From assembly GCA_017307505.1 (NCBI GenBank), contig JAFKEE010000046.1, positions 1 through 64,000 of the forward strand: a stretch of 64,000 bases of DNA, in the 5' to 3' direction. Under the pieces are notes generated by a model. The model had not been told where the DNA came from. It was given only the letters and a program-made list of their open reading frames with translations, and did no database searches. The translations under genes and the position numbers were made by a program. Source of the stretch: Acidobacteriota bacterium. Lineage in GTDB: Bacteria; Acidobacteriota; Terriglobia; Bryobacterales; Bryobacteraceae. Below, one piece after another: positions 1-8,250 of the stretch (positions are counted from its first letter, which is position 1; each line of letters opens with the position of its first letter).

Positions 1-150
1 AGTCGGCGCTCGGGTTGCGTCCCCGCAGAGCCCTATCCTCCGCTCAGCTGTTGTCAGAGTGGAGCAATTAAGACCTGCCGTACAATGATTTTTCAGCGAA
101 CGGCAACAACCCCCTTAACTTCGTGTCTCACCTGAGGGGTTCAGTCCACG

Positions 151-450
151 CAATCCCTACGTCACTCTCCGCCACCGGCCCCAACATCGGAAACTGCGCC
201 CCCAGCATTCCCCTCGACGAAGCCTCAGGCGAAGTCGGGGGGCCTGCCGCAATCCCAACGTCACTCTCCGCCACCGGCCAAACCCACCGGCCCCAACATC
301 GCAAACTACTCCCCCAGCATGCCCCCCTCGACGAAGCCTCAGGCGAAGTCGGGGGGGCCCGCCGCAATGCCAACGCCACACTCCGCCACCGGCCAAACCC
401 AACTGCCCCAACATCGCAAACTGCGCCCCCAACATTCCCTTGGGCACTGC
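151..450. repeat. Imperfect tandem repeat, three units of about 100-116 bp
   Basis: Three successive copies begin near 161, 260 and 376. Each contains a CACTCTCCGCCACCGGCC-like block followed by CCAACATCG.AAACT. Units 1 and 2 also share CTCGACGAAGCCTCAGGCG with a run of G. The third copy is truncated on its right side and lacks the CTCGACGAAG block. ORFs cross the block in several frames but none has a convincing start, so I read it as non-coding. It lies just downstream of the minus-strand gene ending at 541. Confidence 0.75.
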
Positions 451-540
451 CCAAGGCCCGCCGCAACCCAGAAACCACCTGATAACCCCAAATCCTCTTC
501 CATCCATCTATCCAGATCGGCAGCCGGTATCCGCCCCCGT

Positions 541-885
541 TCACTTCTGCCGCTTACAAACCAGCACGTATTTATCACCCTGGGTCCCGGTCACATTGAG
601 CTTCATCTCGTCGCCCGCCACGGTCCCCTCGTACCGCACCTTGCCGTGCTCAATATTCATCTCGAACGCGATCTTGTCACCGTCCACCCGGCCCTTCTCT
701 ATTGCCGCTTCAAACTCACCCGCCCTCACCCGGCCAGCCAACCCGGCTCCAGGCTGGATCGTGAGCACCACCTCGGAAGCCCCCATCTGGGTCTCCATGG
801 AACCCTTCCAGGTGCCGGCCAGATCGGCGGCGCTTAAACTGACGGCGGCCATGGCCATCAGGGCGAGAATCATGAGGAATTTCAT
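541..885 (-). CDS. Small secreted protein of unknown function
   Basis: A 114-residue protein with a clear N-terminal signal peptide (MKFLMILALMAMAAVSLSAA, cleavage expected after about residue 20). The mature part of about 94 residues begins DLAGTWKGSMET and alternates short polar and hydrophobic segments typical of a small beta-barrel or beta-sandwich. Small secreted proteins opening with a GTW.G motif are common in Acidobacteriota, but I cannot assign a function. An RBS-like GGAGCG lies just upstream of the ATG on the minus strand (GCAAGGAGCGATTCCCG). The gene is monocistronic, and the tandem repeat block lies beyond its stop. Confidence 0.75.
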   Translation of the reverse strand: MKFLMILALMAMAAVSLSAADLAGTWKGSMETQMGASEVVLTIQPGAGLAGRVRAGEFEAAIEKGRVDGDKIAFEMNIEHGKVRYEGTVAGDEMKLNVTGTQGDKYVLVCKRQK

Positions 886-1008
886 CGGGAATCGCTCCTT
901 GCTGCGCGGACTATAGATCCGTCGCCGCCATGCCCAAAGGGAGCCGGATGCCTCATTGGCTCAGGCACGCGCCAGCGCACAGGGCAGCACACGGATCATG
1001 CACGCCAG

Positions 1009-1050
1009 TATAATTAGCACTCAGTGCCACGTCAACTACTAAGTAGCACT
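1009..1050 (+). promoter_or_regulatory. Promoter -10 box with palindromic TetR-type operator
   Basis: A perfect TATAAT lies at 1009-1014. Immediately downstream is the perfect dyad GCACT-C-AGTGC (1017-1027). The half-site recurs inverted at 1043-1050 (GTAGCACT, facing AGTGCCAC at 1023-1030). The cluster lies 38-80 bases upstream of the TetR start codon at 1088 and overlaps the expected transcription start, the usual arrangement for TetR autorepression. No good -35 box is visible. Confidence 0.5.
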
Positions 1051-1087
1051 ATTGCGCCAAAGAGGCACAGGTGCTATCGTCTCGAAT

Positions 1088-1723
1088 ATGGCGGCCAAAC
1101 CTCAGTCTGTCGGCGCCCCGGGAACGGCACCCGCCCGCCCGAGCCTGCAGGCGCGCAAACAGGAATTGGTCCGCGATACGATCTGGATCACGGCAATCGA
1201 CCTCTTCGCCGAAAAAGGCTTCGAGGAGACGACCATCGACGACATCGTCGCCGCCGCCGGCTCCTCCCGCCGCACCTTCTTCCGCCACTTCGAGTCGAAA
1301 CGCGACCTCATGGTGCACCCGGTCGCGAACTATGGGACGTCCTTGACGCAAGCCATCGACGCCTGCCCCTTGAAGTCCTCGGCCGCCGAACTCTTCCGTC
1401 ACGTGGTGAAGGAAGTCGCCCACCACACCGTATCGGACGCCCGCACCTGCAAGGTGATGGAAATCGCCGCCCGATACCCCGAGGCCCGCGAAGCCCAACT
1501 CTCCCGGATGGCGGAAGTACAGGACCGCGTAGCCGCTGCCTTCGCCCGCCGCTGCCGCGACGAGATCAGCGCGCACGTGCTGGCGGCACTGACCCTCTCG
1601 GCGCTGAGTCTCACCTACCGCGCCTGGTTCGCTGCGGGCAGAAAAAACATCAGCTCCGCGGTCGGCCGCGTCCTGGCGGAATTCTCCAAGGTGGTCGGCA
1701 GCCTGGACACCCGATCGGCCTGA
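1088..1723 (+). CDS. TetR/AcrR-family transcriptional regulator
   Basis: A 211-residue one-component regulator when started at MAAKPQS. An in-frame upstream start at 1052 would add 12 residues that overlap the operator region. The N-terminal helix-turn-helix is canonical: IDLFAEKGFEETTIDDIVAA followed by AGSSRRTFFRHFESKRDL at roughly residues 36-75. The C-terminal ligand-binding half (about residues 80-205) is helical and has no recognisable ligand signature. Its target is unknown. It probably represses itself through the palindrome at 1017-1050. The neighbours (a secreted protein upstream, an outer-membrane barrel convergent downstream) do not point to an efflux pump. Confidence 0.9.
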   Translation: MAAKPQSVGAPGTAPARPSLQARKQELVRDTIWITAIDLFAEKGFEETTIDDIVAAAGSSRRTFFRHFESKRDLMVHPVANYGTSLTQAIDACPLKSSAAELFRHVVKEVAHHTVSDARTCKVMEIAARYPEAREAQLSRMAEVQDRVAAAFARRCRDEISAHVLAALTLSALSLTYRAWFAAGRKNISSAVGRVLAEFSKVVGSLDTRSA

Positions 1724-1801
1724 ATGCCTGTCGCACCCGGCCCACCTTCCCTACGCCACGGACCACCACCCCCGCAGCCTGCTCTTTGAGGCGAGAGGAG
1801 T

Positions 1802-2512
1802 TCAGAACAGGATCCCCACCAGAAACTCCGCCTGATGGGACGCGATCCCCAACGGCCGTCCCGACACGGGAGCACTATCCAGCCAATGGGTATACCGGAA
1901 CTCCGGCGACAACCGCACGCGGCCAAGCGGCACCTCCAGCCCGATCCCGGCCGCCAGCCCCAAATAGAAGCCCTTTCTCACGTCAGGCGGCTCCCCGGTG
2001 TCGATCGGCCTCGTCACGCTGGTATTTGTCACGTAGGTGCCCACGGTCTCCACACCCCGCGCGTGCACCGGACCGATATACCGGAAGACCGCGCCGCCGG
2101 CGGCATAGGGAACCACCCCGCGCCCAAAGCGATACTTCGCCAGGACAGGGTAATCCCACGAACTCCCTTTCACCGCAATCGTATACTGCTGAAACGCACC
2201 GCTCGCGGAACTGCTGTAAAAACTGGAGCCCGAGTACCCGATCCGGTGATACATTGCATCCACCTCAACTCCCAACCCATGGGCGAACTGCCATTCCCCA
2301 ATCACCCCAACCGTGTACCTGCGGGTCGCGGAAGAGTAGGAAGTCCGGTCGCCTTTGATAAAATCCGGAAATCTCTGGTAATAGTCCGTAATCGGAATGC
2401 CGCCTTTCAGCCCCACGTGGAACTCCTGTCCGGCCGCCGGAAACGCCGAAAGACAGATCAGAAGCACGCCCGGGAACGAAGCCGGCAGGAACGGGTTCAG
2501 GTAGGTCCGCAC
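1802..2512 (-). CDS. Outer-membrane beta-barrel protein (porin-like)
   Basis: About 236 residues from a GTG start at 2512; the frame stays open upstream to 2704, but that extension is Gly/Pro/Arg-rich and overlaps the divergent gene. From this start there is a signal-peptide-like stretch (PGVLLICLSAFPAAGQ). The mature protein alternates aromatic beta-strands, for example VGLKGGIPITDYY, RRYTVGVIGEWQFAHGLGVE and YPVLAKYRFGRGVVPYAAGG, and ends VGILF, as expected for an outer-membrane barrel recognised by the BAM complex. The pattern fits the OmpA-like/OMP_b-brl group of about eight strands. Substrate is unknown. The start choice is moderately uncertain. Confidence 0.7.
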   Translation of the reverse strand: MRTYLNPFLPASFPGVLLICLSAFPAAGQEFHVGLKGGIPITDYYQRFPDFIKGDRTSYSSATRRYTVGVIGEWQFAHGLGVEVDAMYHRIGYSGSSFYSSSASGAFQQYTIAVKGSSWDYPVLAKYRFGRGVVPYAAGGAVFRYIGPVHARGVETVGTYVTNTSVTRPIDTGEPPDVRKGFYLGLAAGIGLEVPLGRVRLSPEFRYTHWLDSAPVSGRPLGIASHQAEFLVGILF

Positions 2513-2667
2513 GAGGATCTCGATTCCGGCAGCAGGTCGCCGCCGCTCCAAAGACACGCCAGGCCCACCTTCGCCTACACCCACGCCCGGAACAACAGCT
2601 CCGCCTGCGGAAGCACCTACCGGGAAGGAGCAATCCGTCCCCCGATTAAAATAAAGTCGAAGAAAAA

Positions 2668-3135
2668 ATGCAGCATCGTCCCTCCAGCACGAGCCCCGCC
2701 CCATCCGCCCGCTGCCCGGAATGCGGAGCGCCTCCGGTCGACGGTTTGGACTGTTGGGGGCAGCTCGGCGCCGTCCTGGCCTGGGAATGGCAGGACCCGG
2801 AGCTGTTTGCGCTCCATTTCGTGACCGTCGCCTCTTACAACCTCCAGCACCCGGCTCAGTTCACCGTCGAGGCGCTCGCCGGCCTCAAACGGGCCTATCT
2901 TGATCACCTGGATCGAGGCACCCCGGTATCGGAGATTCGCGCCCGGGCAGGGGCCGGAGCCAAGGGCACGCAACGCGTCAGGAAGCCTCAAGAAGATCAA
3001 CACCCCGTCCTGCGCCTCTTTGATCGGACCATCGCCGACGTCTACCAGCCGGACCACCCGCAAGGGGCCGCGGACAGGGTACGAGCCTGGGCATCGGCAA
3101 TTCGTCACCAACTGGCAGCCGACTCGGAAGAATAG
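2668..3135 (+). CDS. DUF5946 family protein
   Basis: A 155-residue protein resembling DUF5946. It has an N-terminal CPECGAP zinc-ribbon-like CxxC, then DGLDCWGQLGAVLAWEW, a conserved HFVTVASYNLQHPAQF segment (the family typically has VDAYAVQHPG-like sequence here) and a helical C-terminus. The family is a soluble cytoplasmic protein with no established role. It is divergent from the barrel gene at 1802-2512. Nothing nearby suggests a pathway. Confidence 0.7.
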   Translation: MQHRPSSTSPAPSARCPECGAPPVDGLDCWGQLGAVLAWEWQDPELFALHFVTVASYNLQHPAQFTVEALAGLKRAYLDHLDRGTPVSEIRARAGAGAKGTQRVRKPQEDQHPVLRLFDRTIADVYQPDHPQGAADRVRAWASAIRHQLAADSEE

Positions 3136-3318
3136 GGCCCGCCGTTCCGGCAACAAGTAATCCCGGACAGCCCGGTGACATCCCGCGCGAGGAGCCACAA
3201 GCAGCCGAAGGCGTTCAACCGCAGATGCGTTTGGCAGACTGCGCCCAGCTGACGGGGAGCGAAGCGGCACGAAATCCGGAATAGCCAGAACGGCTCAGTC
3301 AATTCGGGCTGGGAAGGT

Positions 3319-3486
3319 CTAAATGGTGTAAGTATCGGAAGAGGAGGGGCCCGCAAGGAGTCGGTCGAATAACTCCTTGTCGGTTACCAGGGCAGTCTGG
3401 ACTTGAGAGTCGGTGCCAGTCAGGAGCAGGAAGGATCTCAACGCCCAGTACACAAACAGAGTCCCAGCGACGAGAACGATGGCCAT
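3319..3486 (-). CDS. 55-residue single-pass membrane protein
   Basis: A short ORF translating to MAIVLVAGTLFVYWALRSFL, then a polar tail ending SSSDTYTI. Residues 2-22 form one hydrophobic helix; the tail (TDSQVQTALVTDKELFDRLL) looks amphipathic. A GAGGAT Shine-Dalgarno-like sequence lies about 9-10 bases upstream of the ATG at 3486. Codons are balanced, with no stop in frame. I do not recognise a family. It could be a small membrane regulator, or a chance ORF; the membrane helix plus ribosome site favour a real gene. Confidence 0.45.
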   Translation of the reverse strand: MAIVLVAGTLFVYWALRSFLLLTGTDSQVQTALVTDKELFDRLLAGPSSSDTYTI

Positions 3487-3843
3487 GAGCAAATTATCCT
3501 CGATTCCTGAGAGAGAACTTCGAGTTTAATCTGCCTCTTTCAGAAGTTCACCATTTAGTCAGCCGCATTTCCATCTCGAACTGAGATGTCTCCGGGCCAG
3601 AATCCCGCACGGCCAAAGCATCGAACCGGGCAACCATTCAATTTGCGATTGCCTCATCCCCCCACGAACCGGTCATGCGGAAAAAAAACGGACCGGCGGG
3701 AGGACCTCACGATGGGCCGGACATACATCCAAACCGAAGGCATCGCGCCCCAGCCGGGGACGCCGTCCACCAGTTCACAAGCGCCACCATCAAAACTCCA
3801 CACCGCCAGCCCAATCCCCCGCGTGATACCGTAACCATTCAGG
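3487..3843. other. Intergenic stretch, nothing recognised
   Basis: About 360 bases between the divergent 55-residue ORF and the secreted protein at 3844. Base composition is locally less GC-rich around 3490-3580. I see no tRNA, repeat, strong promoter or rho-independent hairpin. Promoters for both flanking genes should lie here. Confidence 0.4.
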
Positions 3844-4752
3844 ATGGCCCTATCTCTTTCTGCGATCTTCCGCACGCTGCTGCTTCTCAGCCTGTGCACT
3901 CTCGCCTCCACAGCCGCAACCTGCGACCGCCCCTGCCTGACCAAGGCCCTGGATCAATACCTGAATGCCATCGTGGCGCACAACCCCGCCGCCGCACCGC
4001 TCGCACCCGGCTTCCGCTACACCGAGAACGCCGAAGTCGCCCAGCCGGGCCAAGGCCTCTGGAAGACCATCTCGGGACTCGGCCAGGTCCAGCGCCGCTA
4101 CCTGGACGCCGTCACCGGCCAAGCAGCTTACTTCGGCCAGATCGAGGAAGGCGGCGTCACCAATCTGGCTACCCTGCGCATTCGCGTCATCAATGGACGG
4201 ATCACGGAGGGAGAATCCATCGTCGCCCGCCAGTCGGATGGCATCTTCGACGGCAAGGGTTTCGCGATCGAACCTCCGCCGCAGAGCCGGCCATCCGGAA
4301 CGGCCGCGTCCGCGCGCGAGGCCATGGTGGCCGCCGCCCAGAGCTATTTCGACGGCGTACAAAATCACGCGGGCGCCGCCGTCCTCGCCGAGAAGGGCTG
4401 TCCCCGCATCGAAAACGGCGTCCTGACCGCGGCGCCCCCCGGTGCCAACCGCCCACCGCGAGCCCCCGTCCCCGGAATCGTCGTACTAGCCGACTGCACC
4501 GCCCTCGAAGGCTTCGGCAAAACCATCGCGGCCATCGATCACCGGCGCTACCCGGTCATCGACGAGGAAGCCGGAGTCATCCTCGGCTTTGTCGTCTTCA
4601 ACCGCCCGCCCGGAGCCACCCGCAACGACGGCACGCCCTACCCGCGGAACCTCCTGAGCGAGCTTTTCGTGATCCAGAACGGCCGCATCCGCAGCATCTT
4701 CGCCATCATGCACTACATGCAGCCCGACATCGCCAACGCCCCAGGCTGGTGA
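3844..4752 (+). CDS. Secreted DUF8021/SnoaL-like protein
   Basis: A 302-residue secreted protein. Residues 1-24 form a signal peptide (FRTLLLLSLCTLASTAA). The mature part opens with CDRPCLTKALDQYLNAIVAH, then FRYTENAEVAQPGQGLW and a GQAAYFGQIEEGG strand, a pattern I associate with the NTF2/SnoaL-like DUF8021 family found in fungi and bacteria. A second half (about residues 150-300) contains CTALEGFGKTIAAIDHRRYP and ends in an ELFVIQNGRIRSIFAIMHY strand resembling another SnoaL-like unit. Catalytic function is unknown. No Shine-Dalgarno is well placed before the ATG. Confidence 0.65.
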   Translation: MALSLSAIFRTLLLLSLCTLASTAATCDRPCLTKALDQYLNAIVAHNPAAAPLAPGFRYTENAEVAQPGQGLWKTISGLGQVQRRYLDAVTGQAAYFGQIEEGGVTNLATLRIRVINGRITEGESIVARQSDGIFDGKGFAIEPPPQSRPSGTAASAREAMVAAAQSYFDGVQNHAGAAVLAEKGCPRIENGVLTAAPPGANRPPRAPVPGIVVLADCTALEGFGKTIAAIDHRRYPVIDEEAGVILGFVVFNRPPGATRNDGTPYPRNLLSELFVIQNGRIRSIFAIMHYMQPDIANAPGW

Positions 4753-4911
4753 CCTTCTGAATCTCCAGCCAGATTCGCCGCCCGCTCCACGGCGATCACG
4801 AACCACAAACACCAAGCCGTTGCCGCACCTCGCGGCAAAGGGAGATGAGTTCGACGCTTTCGTTAGGAAGCACGACGCCGAGCGCTCCTTCGGAAACTTC
4901 ACCGGCCAGAT

Positions 4912-5676
4912 TCAGTTGGGTTTCCCTGCCCTCCTCTTCTGCGTCTGGTGTCTCTCAAAGTCGGAGATGTAGCTCAGAAGCTTCTTTTCGTATTGGGCGA
5001 GCCATATCCGAGGGACCTCTCGGCCTAGAGCTGCTTGACGTTCCGCGTTGTCCAGGTCCCGCATGAGACCGTTCTTCGTGAGCCCGTTCTCCGCTTCCGA
5101 CAACTTCGAGCGAAGGTGGGGGATGATCTTGGCTTCGGAGACGGATCTGCGGGCTTCGCTGGCCGCGCTCAACTGACCCTGATACACCCTGAGACTCCGC
5201 TGACGGTCCGCAAATATCCAATCCAAGTTCTTCTCATCCCGACCGGCAACCGTGCAATCTTCAAACACCACGCCGGTAATCTCGACCTTGACCTTCGTCG
5301 GAACGGCTTTTGACGCCGTCCCGGTCAGGCTAAATGGAAAATGGTGAGTGTCCCCGTTGCGCAGCGGCCCAATCTGGACCTTTCGCGATCCAAGTACCTT
5401 CATCCCTACCAGCGGCAGGGTTGGTACAAAATCCTCCCACAGGGTCCCTTTCAGGACGGTCCCGTCCGCATAACTCGTGACATAAGTCAGCGTGTAGGCA
5501 GTTATAGGAGTGGGGCTGCTGCAGTGAAGCTCCGCTTCCGCAGAGTAATGAATAATTCCCGATGCTTCAGTCCGTTTTTCAATTCTGACCTCGGTCACCC
5601 TGAGGAGGTCCTCAATGGATTCAGCTTGCCCGTAGAGCGGCACGACCAGAAAAAGCAGCGCGGCGACGATGCGCAT
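4912..5676 (-). CDS. Secreted protein of unknown function with a helical C-terminus
   Basis: A 254-residue protein from MRIVAALLFLVVPLYGQ, chosen because GGGGGTG lies directly upstream and this gives a standard signal peptide; an ATG 33 bases earlier (5709) is possible. The mature N-terminal half is beta-rich (RIEKRTEASGIIHYSAEAEL and a TYVTSYADGTVLKGTLWEDF strand pair), suggesting an immunoglobulin-like domain. The C-terminal third is strongly charged and helical (SEARRSVSEAKIIPHLRSKL), probably a coiled coil. Codon GC is lower than in the neighbours. No family recognised. Confidence 0.65.
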   Translation of the reverse strand: MRIVAALLFLVVPLYGQAESIEDLLRVTEVRIEKRTEASGIIHYSAEAELHCSSPTPITAYTLTYVTSYADGTVLKGTLWEDFVPTLPLVGMKVLGSRKVQIGPLRNGDTHHFPFSLTGTASKAVPTKVKVEITGVVFEDCTVAGRDEKNLDWIFADRQRSLRVYQGQLSAASEARRSVSEAKIIPHLRSKLSEAENGLTKNGLMRDLDNAERQAALGREVPRIWLAQYEKKLLSYISDFERHQTQKRRAGKPN

Positions 5677-6046
5677 GCACACCCCCGGGAATGGATTCCA
5701 CTGAAACACACATCACGACTGCTTTCAACAGACGTAGCCTATCCGGTCTACGAGGCTGCGTCAATGCATTCCGCGGAAAGCGATTCCTTTTCTAAGTTTT
5801 CGACAGCGCGTCTTCTATCGAAATCCCATGGCACCTGGCGGCCCGCGAAAGCAATCGGGGCCGCAAACTCAACACTTGTCCCGGAGCGTGAGCGATCGGC
5901 TAATCAGAACGCCGCCTAGCCTCAAAACCAACCGCAAATGTGCCGGTTTTAGGGTTTCATTGTTGACTTCGACGGCCGCCTTTTGGGAGAACGTTCCAGA
6001 GTAAGGCGGCAGAAAATCGATGGATGGACCGAATCCAATACCGATA

Positions 6047-6132
6047 GTCGAAAGGTGTCAGCCTGATGGACCGCCCCCCGTTCGTGAGACACGGAGTTTT
6101 GTGAAGAAAGGTGTCGAAAGGTGTCAGCCTGA
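6047..6132. repeat. Direct repeat GTCGAAAGGTGTCAGCCTGA, two copies
   Basis: The identical 20-mer occurs at 6047-6066 and 6113-6132, 66 bases apart. The second copy is preceded by a partial duplicate (GAAAGGTGTC at 6106-6115). Peptides translated through it repeat QADTFR. It resembles dispersed intergenic elements rather than coding sequence. Confidence 0.7.
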
Positions 6133-6456
6133 ACCGTCCCGCCCGTAAGCATCTGCAACAGAATGACTTACCAACTCTCTCTGAGCCCATCCCAGCGCGA
6201 AGCCCCCAATGATCGACCCGCCATATCCTCCCATCGATCGAACCTAACCCGCATTACGTCAACCACATAGAGGATCTTCGCCCACCGCCGAGCCCTTCAA
6301 TCTGCACACCGCCGCAAGCATTCATCCCAACAAAAACGCCACTGGGACGAGTCTCCAGCCCCACCAAACCGCCGCGATCCCCACCCACGAGGGCTGAAAT
6401 TCTCGTGGATTTCCAGATGGACCGGCATCCCCCGCCACTTCGTCCTTCTGCTGACA

Positions 6457-6486
6457 ATCCGTGTGCATCGGTGTGAATCTGTGGCG
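6457..6486. repeat. Short-period repeat (about 11 bp) of the CCGTGT-CATCGGTGT type
   Basis: ATCCGTGTGCATCGGTGTGA continues as ATCTGTGGCG. The [AT]TC.GTGT unit repeats about every 11 bases. This pattern is a frequent intergenic repeat in environmental bacteria; the assignment is by recognition only. Confidence 0.4.
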
Positions 6487-6829
6487 AATTCTCGGCCAGA
6501 CACCCATTTGCCTCATCCGTGCCCTTCTCGGACCATCGCGGAAGCTTGAGTTTGGGCTACCGGCCGGCCTGAAACAGCATGTGTGGCGCATCCGGACTTT
6601 GCGGCCCATTGCGCAGTCCCTAGTTTCGGAACGGGAACGGGACAGGAACGGGGACAGCCCATGGACCATCCGTCGATTCCCCCCAGAACCACCCCATTTC
6701 CGGCGAACCCGCTCCACCGGTCACACAACTTCAAAAAAATTCTCGCCTCCTGCAATCAACCAGTTACAGACTTTCACACCCGAAACCCTTGGCCAGCCCT
6801 CCGGACAATGGTTACAGAGGACATTTCTT

Positions 6830-7309
6830 ATGCTCACTACCGAACCAGTCGACTGCGCCTTCCCCGATATCGACCTCCTCATCCGCCATACCCAGGTCGA
6901 AGAGGACGGTATCCTCACCGGCCCCAAAGCCTCCAGCGTCACCACCTTCTGCGAACGCAAGGAGATCTACAAGCGAATTCGTGCCGCCGTCCACGAACAG
7001 TTCCAGCCCACCACCACCTACCAGCACATCCTCGCCGACCGCATGGCCGAGTGCATCTGGCGCGCCGAACGCTACGCCTCCTTCGAAACCACCGCCCTCA
7101 ACCTCCAGATCCAGCGCGAGTGGGATCACACCAGCCAGCTCGCCGCCAAACCCAGCCCCAGCCTCCACGCCTGGCAAGGCTTCCTCGCCCTCGACGACAC
7201 TCAGCGCAAAGCCCTCCACGAAGCCCTCAAATTGGAAGAACGCTACTGGCGCCGCCATCGCGCCCTCGCCGCCGAACTCCGCCTGGTCCAACGGCTCCAC
7301 CCGAACTGA
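6830..7309 (+). CDS. Conserved hypothetical protein, first of a lineage-specific pair
   Basis: 159 residues starting at MLTTEPVDCAF, with AGGA eight bases upstream; earlier in-frame sequence lacks coding character. The protein is soluble and mostly helical, ending in an amphipathic Arg/Leu helix (RKALHEALKLEERYWRRHRA) similar to the tails of repeated acidobacterial hypotheticals. It lies 40 bases before the [14 protein letters not shown]-type gene, which I take to be its operon partner. Function unknown. Third codon positions are overwhelmingly C. Confidence 0.6.
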   Translation: MLTTEPVDCAFPDIDLLIRHTQVEEDGILTGPKASSVTTFCERKEIYKRIRAAVHEQFQPTTTYQHILADRMAECIWRAERYASFETTALNLQIQREWDHTSQLAAKPSPSLHAWQGFLALDDTQRKALHEALKLEERYWRRHRALAAELRLVQRLHPN

Positions 7310-7349
7310 CCGCCGCCTCAACGCCAACTGTACAGGAAAGCACCAGACC

Positions 7350-8226
7350 ATGGCCACTACCCAGATCTCCGAAAAGCGCCTCGCGGCCAACCGCGCCAAC
7401 GCCCGCAAATCCACCGGACCCCGCACCGCCGCCGGCAAAGCCGCCTCCTCCGCCAACGCCCGGCGCACCGGAGCCTACTCCGCCGGCCACCGCATGCCCC
7501 CGCGCATCGAAGCCCACTTCCGCGCCCTCGCCGAAGCGGCCACCCGCTCCATCACCAACCCGCAACGCCGGGCCCTCACCTTCGAACTCCAGATGATGGA
7601 AGGCCACACCCTCCTCCACGCCAGCCGCGAACGCGCCCTCTTCAACGCCGGCCTCGAATACGGCCAGGGCGACGAAGCCCGCGCCACCCCATGGGTCCTC
7701 CGTCAGACCGGCTTCATCCAGGCCCTCAACCGCTACGCCGGTTGGATCCAGGCCAACACCCGCCGCCTCCAACTCGCTCTCAGCCGCCTCCCATCCGAAA
7801 CCGGAGACCCGGCCGCGGAGCCCGCCCCAAGCCCCTGCCCCGCCCCATCGCCCGTCCAAACACCTAAACCCACACCGGAATTTGAGGGATCAAACCCACC
7901 TCCAGCCGCGAGCGCCATTTCCTACCCATCGCACCCGGTCGCCGCCGCCGCGAAAGTCCACTCGGAATTAAGTCCAATTTTTGAGGGAACAAACCCACTT
8001 CCAGTCCTACCGTCCAGCCACCTCCGCCCTGGCTCCGGGACGCCCAACCCAACCGATCCGCGGCGCCGCCGTTCGCCTATCTGGAGTAGTTCGTGCGCTT
8101 TGGCCGCATGGCCCGCTCCCGGCTCCTTGCACCCGAATTCCGGCGGCCGCCCTATTTCCTCTCCCGCAGAGCCCCTACCCGTAGCAGCGGAATTAAGGTA
8201 CACTGACCCAACGCTTTGGTCGTACC
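7350..8226 (+). CDS. [17 protein letters not shown]-type hypothetical; 3' end unresolved
   Basis: The start ATGGCCACTACC is clear and the N-terminus ([20 protein letters not shown], then [19 protein letters not shown]) matches a widespread paralogous family in Acidobacteriota and Planctomycetes that has no known function. Residues about 50-150 are helical. After about residue 160 the protein becomes Pro-rich, with the duplicated EFEGSNPPP / IFEGTNPLP peptide. No stop codon occurs in this frame until 10367, so the frame runs through the whole of aqpZ out of register and into the serine hydrolase. The true end was probably lost by frameshift near 8000-8200. I end it at 8226 arbitrarily. Confidence 0.5.
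7881..8004. repeat. 25-bp direct repeat inside the hypothetical gene
   Basis: TTTGAGGGATCAAACCCACC (7881-7905 in full) recurs at 7980-8004 with two mismatches in 25 bases. Both copies are in frame and encode FEGxNPxP. This is a small internal duplication in the Pro-rich tail. Confidence 0.65.
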
Positions 8227-8250
8227 TTGGGGGCCGAAAGGATGTCGTTC

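Larger units (their letters stand above)
5677..6829. other. Gene-free region of about 1.15 kb rich in short dispersed repeats
   Basis: No ORF here has a convincing start, codon pattern or protein-like composition. The region is more AT-rich than its surroundings near 5700-6200. It contains the paired GTCGAAAGGTGTCAGCCTGA element, a short-period GTGTgcATCGGTGTGAATCTGTGG tract, and a G-rich GGAACGGGACAGGAACGGGGACAGCC stretch at about 6635-6662. Together these look like repeat debris of the kind that accumulates beside REP-type or transposon remnants. I see no transposase gene. Confidence 0.45.

Noticed and set aside
1014-1022. TTAGCACTC, identical to one arm of a CIRCE element
   Set aside because: The second arm GAGTGCTAA at nine bases is absent and no heat-shock gene follows; it is better explained as part of the GCACTCAGTGC palindrome.
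8227-8250. TTG 8227 start for aqpZ
   Set aside because: It would add MGAERMSF, absent from AqpZ proteins, and the ribosome site AAAGGA would be inside the gene.
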